From positions 372,417 through 436,416 of the forward strand of contig NZ_BMOU01000002.1 of assembly GCF_014647235.1 (NCBI RefSeq): a stretch of DNA of 64,000 bases, given 5' to 3'. How positions within the stretch are numbered: the first letter of the stretch is position 1; every line of letters begins with the position of its first letter. The notes beneath the pieces were generated by a model. The model did no database searches. It was not told the origin of the DNA and worked only from the letters and a program-made list of their open reading frames with translations. Origin of the DNA: Haloarcula pellucida (GTDB lineage Archaea > Halobacteriota > Halobacteria > Halobacteriales > Haloarculaceae). Of the stretch, positions 1 to 8,208 are shown one piece after another. The position numbers and the translations under genes are program-made.

Positions 1-1
1 C

Positions 2-493
2 GACTCCGGGGACGTGGTGCTGGATTTGGGCACCGGGACGGGCGCTATCGCCTTCGGCGTCGCCGACGAGGCCGCCGAGGTCGTCGGCCGCGACATCAGC
101 GAGGGGATGCTCGAACAGGCCCGCGAGAAGGCCGCCGAGAACGGCGTCGCGAACGTCACGTTCGGCGAGGGCCGCTTCCGCGACCCGCAGGTGCCAGACG
201 GTGTCGACGTGGACGTCGTCACCTCGAACTTCGCGATGCACCACCTCGGCGACGACGAGAAGCGCGAGGCCATCGACGTCATCGCCGAACTGGGGCCGCA
301 CCGCATCGTCCTCGGCGACGTGATGTTCTTCGGCGAACCGAACCCCGACGACCCGTTCTACAGCCCCGAGGTGGACGACCCGGCGACGGTCGGCGTCCTC
401 GCCGACGCCTTCACCGACGCGGGCTACGCGCTGACGGCCGTCGAGATGGTCTCAGAGCAGGTCGGCGTCCTCGTCGCCGAACGACCGGACTAG
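2..493 (+). CDS. Class I SAM-dependent methyltransferase (5' truncated by window edge)
   Basis: The reading frame is open to the window edge, so the N-terminus is missing. The first visible residues carry methyltransferase motif I (VLDLGTGTGAIAFGVA), which binds S-adenosylmethionine. An acidic strand-2 region (VVGRDISEGMLEQAREKA) and a motif-IV-like VVTSNFAMHHL follow, all in the order of the Rossmann-like class I fold. The substrate cannot be told: small-molecule methylation is as likely as any other target. The stop codon TAG shares CTAG with the stop of the convergent acetyltransferase gene. A GTG at position 14 is an in-frame start triplet but would fall just before motif I, so the true start lies upstream of the window. 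Confidence 0.85.
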   Translation, partial: DSGDVVLDLGTGTGAIAFGVADEAAEVVGRDISEGMLEQAREKAAENGVANVTFGEGRFRDPQVPDGVDVDVVTSNFAMHHLGDDEKREAIDVIAELGPHRIVLGDVMFFGEPNPDDPFYSPEVDDPATVGVLADAFTDAGYALTAVEMVSEQVGVLVAERPD

Positions 494-978
494 AGCGACT
501 TGGCGTAGACGTAGCCCTCCACGTCGAGGAACTCGTCGTAGTGGTCGTCGACGCGGCCGAACCCCCGTGCCTCGTAGAACCCGATAGCGGCGTCGTTGCC
601 GGCCATGACGACCAACCGCAGGCGTCTCCCCCCGCGGTCCCGGACGCTGGCCTCGATTGCGTCGAGCAACGTGGTGCCGATGCCCTCGCGCCAGTACTCC
701 GGGTCGACGTAGCAGCGCGCGAGTGACCACGTCCGGTCCGCCTCCGTCGGTCCGGCCTCGGCGAAGGCGACCACGTCGCCGTCGACCGTCGCGACGCGGA
801 ACACTCGGTCGGCGTCCGTGACGGCGTCGTCGAGTCGCGACGGCGTGTAGTACCGCTGGAGGAACGCGTCGACGGTCGCCGCGCCGACGATGTCGTCGTG
901 GGCGGCGTGCCACGCCCGGTGAGCGACACGCTGGACCGCCGGGACGTCCTCGCACGTCCCCCTTCGAACCCCCGGCAT
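490..978 (-). CDS. GNAT family N-acetyltransferase
   Basis: A 162-residue protein, the normal size of a single GNAT domain. The acetyl-CoA pyrophosphate-binding motif A is visible as CYVDPEYWREGIGTTLLDA (R-x-x-G-x-G/T pattern), followed by the C-terminal motif-B region with NDAAIGFYEARGF, where the Y-E-A-x-G-F signature is typical. It should transfer an acetyl group from acetyl-CoA to an amine; the acceptor is unknown. It starts with ATG at 978 and ends in a 4-nt overlap with the convergent methyltransferase gene. No operon partner is evident. Confidence 0.85.
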   Translation of the reverse strand: MPGVRRGTCEDVPAVQRVAHRAWHAAHDDIVGAATVDAFLQRYYTPSRLDDAVTDADRVFRVATVDGDVVAFAEAGPTEADRTWSLARCYVDPEYWREGIGTTLLDAIEASVRDRGGRRLRLVVMAGNDAAIGFYEARGFGRVDDHYDEFLDVEGYVYAKSL

Positions 979-1025
979 ACGCCACCATATCCATCCCCTG
1001 CTAATAAGTGCTTGTCAGGAGCGCG

Positions 1026-1283
1026 TTACCGTTCGGACGCCGGTTCCAGCCGCGTGCCGTCCCGCGGGCAGTAATCGTACGAGTCCACGGTCGCCTGAAA
1101 CCCGCAGTGGGGACACTCCTGCACGACGGTCGGTTCGCCGTCGCCCAGCCCCCGGAAGAGGAACGGGACGAACGGCAGGAACAGGAAGACGAACAGGCTC
1201 TCGAAGTACCACCAGAGCGCCGCGGTGACGAGGAGGCTCACGACGAGGCCGACGACAGCCGTCGCGGTTCGGGACCCGACCAT
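1026..1283 (-). CDS. Small membrane protein with C-terminal zinc ribbon
   Basis: An 85-residue protein. Residues about 8-25 and 28-44 are strongly hydrophobic and probably form a membrane hairpin. The C-terminus has a C-P-H-C-G pair and a later C-P-R-D-G-T, which looks like a zinc ribbon with one knuckle complete and one reduced to a single Cys. Such small hydrophobic zinc-ribbon proteins are common in haloarchaea and have no assigned function. It is transcribed away from the following small gene at 1388. No biochemical role can be claimed. Confidence 0.7.
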   Translation of the reverse strand: MVGSRTATAVVGLVVSLLVTAALWWYFESLFVFLFLPFVPFLFRGLGDGEPTVVQECPHCGFQATVDSYDYCPRDGTRLEPASER

Positions 1284-1387
1284 GCCGGGGAGTTACCGTC
1301 CGAGGGGCAAAACCCCACGGCCGTCCGGTCGTGTCACGTGTCCACACCGCACGCTTTTGTCGCATGCGGGACGACATTCGATCAGGT

Positions 1388-1570
1388 ATGTCCGACGACG
1401 ACGGGTACTGGCGGTTCTGTGCCATCGTCGAGCGAGAGGTCATCACGACGCCGACGGTGACGGCGCCGCCACACACCGAACGGGCCGTCCTCGAACAGCA
1501 CACCGACTCTGGCGAGTACCGCCTCCGACCGCTGGACGACGTCACTGACGGCGCCGAACGGATAACGTAG
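1388..1570 (+). CDS. Small hypothetical protein (60 aa)
   Basis: Starting at the ATG at 1388 gives 60 residues, acidic and without Cys clusters or membrane segments. The sequence WRFCAIVEREVITTPTVTAPPHTERAVLEQHTDSGEYRLRPLDD reads like a compact beta-rich haloarchaeal protein rather than a shadow frame: it has low arginine content and natural composition. An in-frame upstream start at 1331 would add an arginine-rich, unlikely extension. Function unknown. Confidence 0.5.
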   Translation: MSDDDGYWRFCAIVEREVITTPTVTAPPHTERAVLEQHTDSGEYRLRPLDDVTDGAERIT

Positions 1571-1609
1571 TCGGTCGCGTGAGCGCCGTCGACGAGCGCC
1601 GCGTCGTGC

Positions 1610-1863
1610 TCAGCCACCCTGCATCGGTGGATGGACGCTGAGTTCGGCGTCGGCCGGACAGTCGGCTTCTGGGTCCACCGCGGCCCCGTCGACGGACAAC
1701 CGCACGCTCGATTCGAGGGCGCCGTCGTCGAAGAGATGTCGCTCCGCACGCGGGTACGCTTCGACGAACGGCCGACAGCGCCTCCCGTCCCGCCGTCGGC
1801 GTCGACGGTCACCGTCTTCTCGCCGGTGGTCCCACGGAAGTGGCCGCACACTGTGGCCGCCAT
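1610..1863 (-). pseudogene. MoaD/ThiS/SAMP-like ubiquitin-fold protein, frameshifted
   Basis: Two overlapping minus-strand frames together make one beta-grasp protein. From the ATG at 1863 the first frame reads VCGHFRGTTGEKTVTVDADGG, like the strand-1/strand-2 part of MoaD and archaeal SAMP proteins. From about position 1765 another frame continues with FVEAYPRAERHLFDDGALE, then VRLSVDGAAVD, and ends PADAELSVHPPMQGG. The PP-x-x-GG terminus is the activation site of MoaD/SAMP proteins: it is adenylated by an E1-like enzyme for sulfur transfer or protein conjugation. The short stretch joining the halves (about 1765-1785) does not read well in any single frame. Either the gene is broken or the assembly has an indel here. 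Confidence 0.65.
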
Positions 1864-1953
1864 GGCGGTGCTTCGGGCACTCCGCGGAGTACCGGTGCTC
1901 GCGTCGGCCCTCGAAGAGCAAGATAGTTGAACGCCCGTAGCCGAGACGTGGGC

Positions 1954-3741
1954 ATGACCGACTACTTCGAGGTCCACGAGCGCGACGGCGCCGCGCGACT
2001 GGGCGAGTTGCGTCTCGCCGAGTCCGTGACGACCCCGGCGCTGGTCGACGACGTGGACGCCGACACGCCCGGGGACGTCCACCGTCTCCTCCACGACGCC
2101 GGCAGTCGCTGGCCCACGGAACAGGCACTGCCGGAAGGCGACGAGTCCCGGGTGACGGTACTTCCACACCGCGGCCTGCCCGCGGGCACGCCCGAGGAAG
2201 TCACAGAGGCCTTTGCCCCCGAGTACCCCGACGTCGACTTCCCGAGCGGTGCCGTCGTCTCGCCGGACACGGCCGCGGACGTCGGCAGCGACGTGTACGT
2301 CCTCGCTGGCGCGCCGGGCTACGTGGGCCACGCGTCGGCGTTCGTCGACGCTGTGACGACGACGCGCGAGGCCATCCCCGCCGACACCGCTCTCTATCTG
2401 CCCGGCGTCGCCACGCCCCGGAACGTCGCGACGCTCGTCTACTCGGGCGTCGATGTCGTGGACCCGCACCGCGCCGTGATTCGCGGGACAGAAGGGCGCT
2501 ACCTGACGACGGACGAGGCGTACTTCCTCGAAGACTTAGACGAACTCCCCTGCTCGTGTCCGGCCTGTCAGGGCCCGCGTGAAGAGTTCACCCGCGAGGA
2601 CTGCGTTGCCCACAACGTCAACGCGCTGGCCGCGGAACTCCGGCGAGTCCGCCGGCGCATCCGCGACGGCCGCCTCCGGGACTACGTCGAGGGGCAGGCC
2701 CGACAGGACAACTGGCTGACCGCGACGTTCCGCCGACTGGACCAGCAGTACGGCTACGTCGAGGAGCGGACGCCGCTCATCCGCCGGGCACAGCTATCGG
2801 CGGCGAGCGAGGACTCGATTCGCCGCGTCGAGATTCAGCGCTTCGCCGAGCGAGTGACCGACCGCTACGTCCCGCGGTTCGACGACCGGCCGCTCGTCAT
2901 CGTCCCCTGTTCCGCCCGGAAACCCTACAGCGACTCCCAGAGCCACAAGCAGTACCACGACGCCGTCCACTGGCGCGCCCACATGGTGTCGATGACCTCG
3001 CCCATCGGCGTCGTTCCCCAAGAACTCGAACTCACCTACCCCGCCCAGCACTACGACTCGGTGGTGACGGGCCGCTGGACCGCAAACGAGATAGAGTTCG
3101 TCTCGCAGGTCCTCGAACGGTATCTCGACGACGCCGACTACCCCGACATCATCGCGCACGTCCCCGGCGAGGGGTACCGCGACATCTGTGAACGCGTCGA
3201 GGACTCGCTCGGACTGGACTTTACCTACACCGTCTCCGACCACCCGACGACGGCCGACTCGCTCGGCAACCTCGCGGCCGAACTGGAGGGGTGGGACACC
3301 TACCGGAAGTCGACTCGCGAGGCCAACACCATCCGGGCCGTCGCCGACTACCAGTTCGGCGCCGGGGCGGGCGACGAGCTGTTCGCCGACATCGGCACGC
3401 AGGGCCGCTATCCACAGTTGCGGGCCGACGACGAGGACGGCGAGCAACTGGCGGCGCTGGCCCAGCAGTACGGCGTCCTCTCGCTGACGCTCGCGGGCGC
3501 GCGCCGCTGGGTCGAGAGTAGCGTCCCGACCAAGACGGTCGAGATAGAACCCTTCGTTCCCCACGGGTCGGTCCTCGCGCCGGGCATCGTCGACGCCAGC
3601 GACGACATCCGGGTGGGAGACGAAGTCGTGGTGCAGGGTGACGCCGCCTTCGGCGTCGGCCGCGCCGAGATGAACGGCTCGGAGATGCAGTCCTCGACGC
3701 GGGGTATCGCCGTGCAGATGCGCCACGTCGAAGAGCGGTAG
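1954..3741 (+). CDS. arcS: Archaeosine synthase ArcS (preQ0-tRNA modifying, TGT-like with PUA domain)
   Basis: A 595-residue protein related to tRNA-guanine transglycosylase but of the ArcS type. The N-terminal TGT-like half keeps the zinc-type cysteines in CSCPACQ (around residue 200). The middle holds the ArcS signature PCSARKPYS, and the C-terminus is a PUA RNA-binding domain (VLAPGIVDASDDIRVGDEVVVQG...AFGVGRA). ArcS attaches lysine to the nitrile of preQ0 at position 15 of tRNA. The product becomes archaeosine through the radical SAM enzyme RaSEA, encoded here at 16489. The start at 1954 (MTDYFEV) is chosen over a GTG-type start at 1927 because the extra residues look non-coding. Confidence 0.9.
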   Translation: MTDYFEVHERDGAARLGELRLAESVTTPALVDDVDADTPGDVHRLLHDAGSRWPTEQALPEGDESRVTVLPHRGLPAGTPEEVTEAFAPEYPDVDFPSGAVVSPDTAADVGSDVYVLAGAPGYVGHASAFVDAVTTTREAIPADTALYLPGVATPRNVATLVYSGVDVVDPHRAVIRGTEGRYLTTDEAYFLEDLDELPCSCPACQGPREEFTREDCVAHNVNALAAELRRVRRRIRDGRLRDYVEGQARQDNWLTATFRRLDQQYGYVEERTPLIRRAQLSAASEDSIRRVEIQRFAERVTDRYVPRFDDRPLVIVPCSARKPYSDSQSHKQYHDAVHWRAHMVSMTSPIGVVPQELELTYPAQHYDSVVTGRWTANEIEFVSQVLERYLDDADYPDIIAHVPGEGYRDICERVEDSLGLDFTYTVSDHPTTADSLGNLAAELEGWDTYRKSTREANTIRAVADYQFGAGAGDELFADIGTQGRYPQLRADDEDGEQLAALAQQYGVLSLTLAGARRWVESSVPTKTVEIEPFVPHGSVLAPGIVDASDDIRVGDEVVVQGDAAFGVGRAEMNGSEMQSSTRGIAVQMRHVEER

Positions 3742-3783
3742 GCCACCCCACCTTTTTGCCACGCCGTCGACTACCGAAACCGG

Positions 3784-4722
3784 ATGGCAGGAGCGCTGAC
3801 GCTGTATCTGCTGGTCCTCGCCGGGATGGTCGTCTGTCTCGCCGGCGCGTACGTCTACTACGAGGCGGCCGCGATGCCAAACAGCGCACTTCCTGCTGGA
3901 CTCACACCGCGTGACGGCGCGGCAATCACCGTGGTCACGCTCGTCGTCGTCGTCACGATGGGGTTTCTCGGCGACGTGACGTTCTTCGACCCCGAGACGG
4001 ACGTCCGTGGGGTCGGGATGCTCGTCCTCGGGTCGTCGATACCGCTCGTCCTCGGACTGGCCGGCCTCGCCAGTTGTCGGACCTTCGTCCGGCGGTGGCG
4101 ACGACTCAACCCCGACGGCGACGTGCCGACGGGGTCGCTGTCGCCCGGTGTGGCGGCCTGTACGGGCGAGGTTACCGACGCCGCCGTCGACAGCGCACCG
4201 GTCACGGGCCGCGAGGCGTGTTGCTGGTCGTGGAACGTCGAGGTACTGGACCCCCACGGCGTCGGCGACGTCGGCCAGCGCGAGCAGTGGGTCGTCCGGG
4301 ACGGTGGCGTCGGCGGCGTCCGCTTTGCCGTTGACGACGGAAGCGGGCGGGTGTGGGTCGACCCCGACGACGCGACGGTGGACCTCGCGGCCACGCGGAC
4401 GCTGGCGCTCGACGGCGGCGAGCGACCGCCCGCCGACTTCCCGAACCCCGCGCCGAAGGTCGAACGCAATCACCGAGACAAGCCCCGTCGGTACGAGGAG
4501 TCGGTCGTCGGGCCGGGCGACCACGTCGCCGTCGCGGGGACTGCGCGGCCAACCGACCACGGACTCGTCCTCGGCGGGGACGTCCACGTCGCCGTGGGGT
4601 CGCTGTCGACAGCGGCATCTCGGTACCGGAACCGCGCGGCGATGTACGGCGTGGCTGGCGTCGCCGGCGTCGTCGTGGGCCTCCGGGCGCTGGCGCTCGT
4701 CTTCGGCGTCACGTCTCTCTGA
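3784..4722 (+). CDS. Membrane protein with GIDE-like domain
   Basis: A 312-residue membrane protein. Hydrophobic segments lie near residues 5-25, 46-64 and 76-95, with a final one near 288-310. The roughly 170-residue stretch between the third and last segments has the pattern VTGREACCWSWNVEVLD...WVVRDGGVGGVRFAVDDGSGRVWVDPDDA, which resembles the GIDE domain found beside the membrane segments of mitochondrial MUL1/MAPL. There is no RING finger, so ubiquitin ligase activity is not implied. Archaeal GIDE-like proteins have no known function. ArcS ends 42 nt upstream, so co-transcription is possible. Confidence 0.65.
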   Translation: MAGALTLYLLVLAGMVVCLAGAYVYYEAAAMPNSALPAGLTPRDGAAITVVTLVVVVTMGFLGDVTFFDPETDVRGVGMLVLGSSIPLVLGLAGLASCRTFVRRWRRLNPDGDVPTGSLSPGVAACTGEVTDAAVDSAPVTGREACCWSWNVEVLDPHGVGDVGQREQWVVRDGGVGGVRFAVDDGSGRVWVDPDDATVDLAATRTLALDGGERPPADFPNPAPKVERNHRDKPRRYEESVVGPGDHVAVAGTARPTDHGLVLGGDVHVAVGSLSTAASRYRNRAAMYGVAGVAGVVVGLRALALVFGVTSL

Positions 4723-4766
4723 CGGCCCTATTCGACGCACGCGTTCGCCGCGCTGTGCGGTCCCGA

Positions 4767-6101
4767 CTAGCCCGACGCGGTCGCTTCGCGCTCTGCGGGT
4801 TCGGACGGTTCGGGGTCGGTGATACGGACCCGTTCGATGCGGGTCCTGTCGACGGCCTCGACGGTCAGTTCGGCCCCGGCGTAGGTGATGGTCTCGCCGG
4901 CTTCGACCAGTCGGCCGGCGCGGTTGAAGACGAACCCGGCGACCGTCTCGAACTCCTCGCCGTCCGGCAGGTCGACGCCGACGACGTCGTTGACGGCCTC
5001 GACGCCGACGGCTCCGTCGACCACCACGGTTCGTTCGTCGACCACGTCGATTGGGTGGTCCTCGTCGGCGTCGAGTATCTCGCCGACGACGGATTCGACG
5101 ATGTCCTCGGTCGTGACGATGCCCTCGGTGGTCCCGAATTCGTCGATGACGACGACCTGTTCGACGCGCCGGTCACGCATCTCGCGAAACAGGTCGTCGA
5201 CGTGCTTGCTCTCGGGGACGTGGAGCGTCTCTCGCACGTACCCGTCCAGCGAGTCGTCCGCGGCGTCGTCGCGGCCGACGAGGGTACGGAGTTCGACGAC
5301 GCCGACCACGCTGTCGAGGTCGCTCTCGTAGACGGGGAGCCGCGAGTGACCGCTCTCGACGCAGGCCGCGACCGCGTCGTCGACGGTCGCCGTCCGGGGG
5401 ACGGCGGTCACGTCGAGTCGCGGGGTCATCACCTCCTTGGCGATGGTGTCGTCGAAGCGAAACACCCGCTGGAGCATCTCACGCTCTTCGCGCTCGATGA
5501 CGCCCTCACTCTCGCCGGTCTGAATCAACTCCCGTATCTCGTCGCGGGTCACGTAGGACGTCTCGATGGCGCTGGTGCCGCCGCTCAGGCGGTTGACGAC
5601 GCGGGTCAGCCTATCGAACGTGACCACCAGCGGATACAGCACGTACTCCGAGAGTTGCAGCGGTCGGCCGACGGCCAGTGCCCACGATTCGGTGTTCTCG
5701 ATGGCGTAGGATTTGGGCGCGCTCTCGCCGAACAGCAGGACGACGGCCGTCACGCCGAACGTCGCCGCGAGTACCGCCTGCCCCTGTGTGAGGGACATCG
5801 CGAGCAGTCCCGTCGCGATGGAGGACATGGCGATGTTGACGAGGTTGTTCCCGACGAGGATGGTCACCAGTAGTCGGTGCGGGTCGTCTTTCAGCGACGC
5901 GACGGTCTCCGCGCCGGTGGCACCGTCGGCCACGAGCGACTCGACGCGGTGCCGGGCCAGCGAGAACATCGCTATCTCCGCCGAGGAGAAGAAGCCCGAC
6001 AGCGCGAGCAACGCGACGAGCGACGCGACGCCGACGGCAGTCGCGGCGTCCGTCGAGAGGCCCCCGACGACCGACACGACGCTCGTCTCGAACCCTGCCA
6101 T
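4767..6101 (-). CDS. CNNM/CorC-family transporter (DUF21-CBS-CorC_HlyC), hemolysin-like
   Basis: A 444-residue protein with the standard three-part layout. An N-terminal DUF21 region has about four membrane helices (FFSSAEIAMFSLARHRVESL is its usual first cytosolic signature). A pair of CBS domains follows (MTPRLDVTAVPRTATVDDAV and VDDLFREMRDRRVEQVVVIDEFGTTEGIVTTEDI). The C-terminal CorC_HlyC domain (VDGAVGVEAVNDVVGVDLPD...TVAGFVF) ends in an acidic tail. The family is linked to magnesium or cobalt transport; the hemolysin label is historical. The gene ends 45 nt from the convergent GIDE-like gene and begins only 4 nt from the stop of the ABC ATPase upstream. Confidence 0.88.
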   Translation of the reverse strand: MAGFETSVVSVVGGLSTDAATAVGVASLVALLALSGFFSSAEIAMFSLARHRVESLVADGATGAETVASLKDDPHRLLVTILVGNNLVNIAMSSIATGLLAMSLTQGQAVLAATFGVTAVVLLFGESAPKSYAIENTESWALAVGRPLQLSEYVLYPLVVTFDRLTRVVNRLSGGTSAIETSYVTRDEIRELIQTGESEGVIEREEREMLQRVFRFDDTIAKEVMTPRLDVTAVPRTATVDDAVAACVESGHSRLPVYESDLDSVVGVVELRTLVGRDDAADDSLDGYVRETLHVPESKHVDDLFREMRDRRVEQVVVIDEFGTTEGIVTTEDIVESVVGEILDADEDHPIDVVDERTVVVDGAVGVEAVNDVVGVDLPDGEEFETVAGFVFNRAGRLVEAGETITYAGAELTVEAVDRTRIERVRITDPEPSEPAEREATASG

Positions 6102-6105
6102 GGCG

Positions 6106-8208
6106 TCAGTCGCTCAGCGAGTCGGCGTCGACCGGCGTCTCGAAGCCCCCGTCGCCGGCGGTCCCCTTGGAGGCGGGCGACTCGCTCTCGTCGTCGGGGA
6201 CGTAACACGCGGCCCGGTGGTCGGCGTCGCCAGCCTCGTCGAGGCCCGGTTCGGCCTCCCAGCACGACTCCTCGGCCTTGGGGCATCGCGGCGCGAACGC
6301 ACACCCCGAGGGGAGGTCGACCGGATCCGGCGGTTCCCCGTCGAGGAGGACCCGCGTCCGGTCGGCCGTCGGGTCTTTCTCCGGGGCCGCGGCGAGCAAC
6401 GACGTCGTGTAGGGATGTTTCGGCTGCGTCGCGATGCGGCCGACGTCGCCCTCCTCGATGATCCGCCCGAGGTACATGATGGCCAGTCGGTCCGACACCT
6501 GCACCAGACTCGCGAGGTCGTGAGAGATGTAGACGATGCCGATGTCCTCGGCGTCGGCCAGTCCCCGGAGCAGGTTCAGCAGGTTCACCTTCAGCGAGAC
6601 GTCGAGCATCGACGCCGGTTCGTCGCAGATGAGGAAGTCCGGGTCCAACACCAGCGCCTTCGCGACGGCGACGCGCTGGCGTTGCCCGCCCGAGAGTTCG
6701 TGTGGATACTGGTCTAGGAACTTCTCGGCGGGCGTCAGCCCCACCTTCTCTAAGGTCTCGACGATGGCCCGTTCCCGCTCGTCGGTCCGGTAGTCGTGGA
6801 TGGTCAGCGGTTCGCCGACCAACTTCCGGACGGTCTGTCTCGGGTTCAGCGAGTCGAACGGGTCCTGGAAGATTATCTGGACCTTCCGGCGGAACTCCTG
6901 TAAGTTCCCGTCCTGATAGTACTCGAAGGGTTCGCCGTCGAACACCATCTCGCCGCCAGTGGGGTCCTCAAGCAGGGCGATGGTCTCGCCCAGCGTGGAC
7001 TTCCCGCACCCGCTCTCGCCGGCGACACCGAGCACCTCCGACCGGCGGACCGACAGCGAGACGCCGTCGACGGCCTTCACGTAGTCGGGGTCCTCGCCGC
7101 GGAACTGGCTCACCAGCGACTGGCTCTGCTCGTAGTACTTCTCCAGCCCGTCGGTTTCGAGGACGACCTCCCCGCGGTCGGAGCCGTCGGCGTCCGAGTC
7201 GGGGATGTCCCACGTCTCCGGGGCTTTGGCGTCTCGGCGCATCTGGGCTGCTTCCTCGACGTTGTGACAGGCCGACCGGTGGTTCCGGTTGGGGAGGTCC
7301 ACAAGGTCGGGATGGGACTCGCCGCACTCGTCGGTGGCGAACGGACAGCGGTCCTCGAACACGCAGGCGGTCGGTTCCCGATTCAGGTTCGGCGGCGACC
7401 CGGGAATCGCCACCGGGTCGGCGTCGCCGTCCTCGATTTCGGGGAAGGAGTTCTTCAGCCCCATCGTGTACGGGTTCGTGGGGTTGACGAGGACGTTGTC
7501 GACGCTGCCCTGTTCCATCACCTTCCCGCCGTAGAGGATTGACAGTTCGTCGCAGGTCTCGGCGATGACGCCGATCTCGTGGGTGATGAGGAGCAGGGAA
7601 CTGTCCATGCGCTCCTGTATCTCCAGAATCTTGTCGATGATCTTGTCCTGGACGATGACGTCGAGGCCGGTGGTCGGTTCGTCGGCGATGATGAGGTCCG
7701 GTTCCAGCGCCAGCGCCATCGCGATGGTGACGCGCTGGCGCATCCCGCCGGAGAACTCGTGTGGGTAGTCGTCGATGCGGTCGGGATCGAGTCCGACGAT
7801 TTCGAACAGTTCGCGGACACGGTTCCTCGCCTTCGCATCCGAGACGTTCCGATGGTTGTGGATAGCCTGCGTGATTTGGGCGCCCGTGGACATCACGGGG
7901 TCCAGTGAGTCCATCGCGCTCTGTGGGATGTACGCGATGTCCTCCCAGAGGACGTCCCGGCGTTCGGCTTCCGAGAGCGAGGTGAGGTCTTTCCCGTCGA
8001 ACTGGATAGTTCCGCGTTCGACGGTGCCGTTGCCCGGAAGCAAGCCCAGCAACGCCTCCGCGACGGTGGACTTCCCGGACCCGGACTCGCCTGCGAGGCC
8101 GTAGTTGATGCCCTCGTCGATGCTGAACGAGACGTCGTTGACGGCGTGGACGCTCTCGTCGTCGGTCGTGTACGTGACTTTGAGGTCTTCGACTTCGAGT
8201 AGGCTCAT
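6106..8208 (-). CDS. Peptide/nickel-type ABC transporter, fused double ATP-binding protein (DppD-DppF type)
   Basis: A 700-residue fusion of two ATPases. Domain 1 has Walker A GESGSGKST (about 40-48), signature FSGGMRQRV (about 152-160), Walker B LIIADEP, and the oligopeptide-transporter C-terminal Cys motif (ACVFEDRCPFATDEC). Domain 2 repeats the set: GESGCGKST (about 397-405), LSGGQRQRV, FLICDEP and a second Cys motif (GCAFAPRCPKAEESC). These Cys tails are typical of oligopeptide and nickel importers. The start MSLLEVEDLK at 8208 overlaps the upstream permease stop by 4 nt (ATGA); any longer frame runs into that permease. It powers the permeases at 8205 and 9122. Confidence 0.92.
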   Translation of the reverse strand: MSLLEVEDLKVTYTTDDESVHAVNDVSFSIDEGINYGLAGESGSGKSTVAEALLGLLPGNGTVERGTIQFDGKDLTSLSEAERRDVLWEDIAYIPQSAMDSLDPVMSTGAQITQAIHNHRNVSDAKARNRVRELFEIVGLDPDRIDDYPHEFSGGMRQRVTIAMALALEPDLIIADEPTTGLDVIVQDKIIDKILEIQERMDSSLLLITHEIGVIAETCDELSILYGGKVMEQGSVDNVLVNPTNPYTMGLKNSFPEIEDGDADPVAIPGSPPNLNREPTACVFEDRCPFATDECGESHPDLVDLPNRNHRSACHNVEEAAQMRRDAKAPETWDIPDSDADGSDRGEVVLETDGLEKYYEQSQSLVSQFRGEDPDYVKAVDGVSLSVRRSEVLGVAGESGCGKSTLGETIALLEDPTGGEMVFDGEPFEYYQDGNLQEFRRKVQIIFQDPFDSLNPRQTVRKLVGEPLTIHDYRTDERERAIVETLEKVGLTPAEKFLDQYPHELSGGQRQRVAVAKALVLDPDFLICDEPASMLDVSLKVNLLNLLRGLADAEDIGIVYISHDLASLVQVSDRLAIMYLGRIIEEGDVGRIATQPKHPYTTSLLAAAPEKDPTADRTRVLLDGEPPDPVDLPSGCAFAPRCPKAEESCWEAEPGLDEAGDADHRAACYVPDDESESPASKGTAGDGGFETPVDADSLSD

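Noticed and set aside
490-493. CTAG stop overlaps of convergent genes (490-493 and 45768-45771) as a special signal
   Set aside because: CTAG arises whenever two TAG stops overlap in opposite directions. Two cases in 64 kb need no special explanation.
1015-2469. Long minus-strand frame of 484 codons
   Set aside because: It is mostly the shadow of ArcS on the other strand and is rich in Arg, Ser and Pro. Only its part near 1770-1863 was kept, as half of the frameshifted MoaD/SAMP gene.
2794-4740. Minus-strand frame of 648 codons
   Set aside because: It runs antisense through arcS and the GIDE-like gene. Composition is Arg/Asp/Val-biased, as expected for a shadow in GC-rich DNA, with no recognisable domain.
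4767-6101. Hemolysin function of the CBS/CorC protein
   Set aside because: The hemolysin name is inherited from old annotation; domain content fits ion transport.
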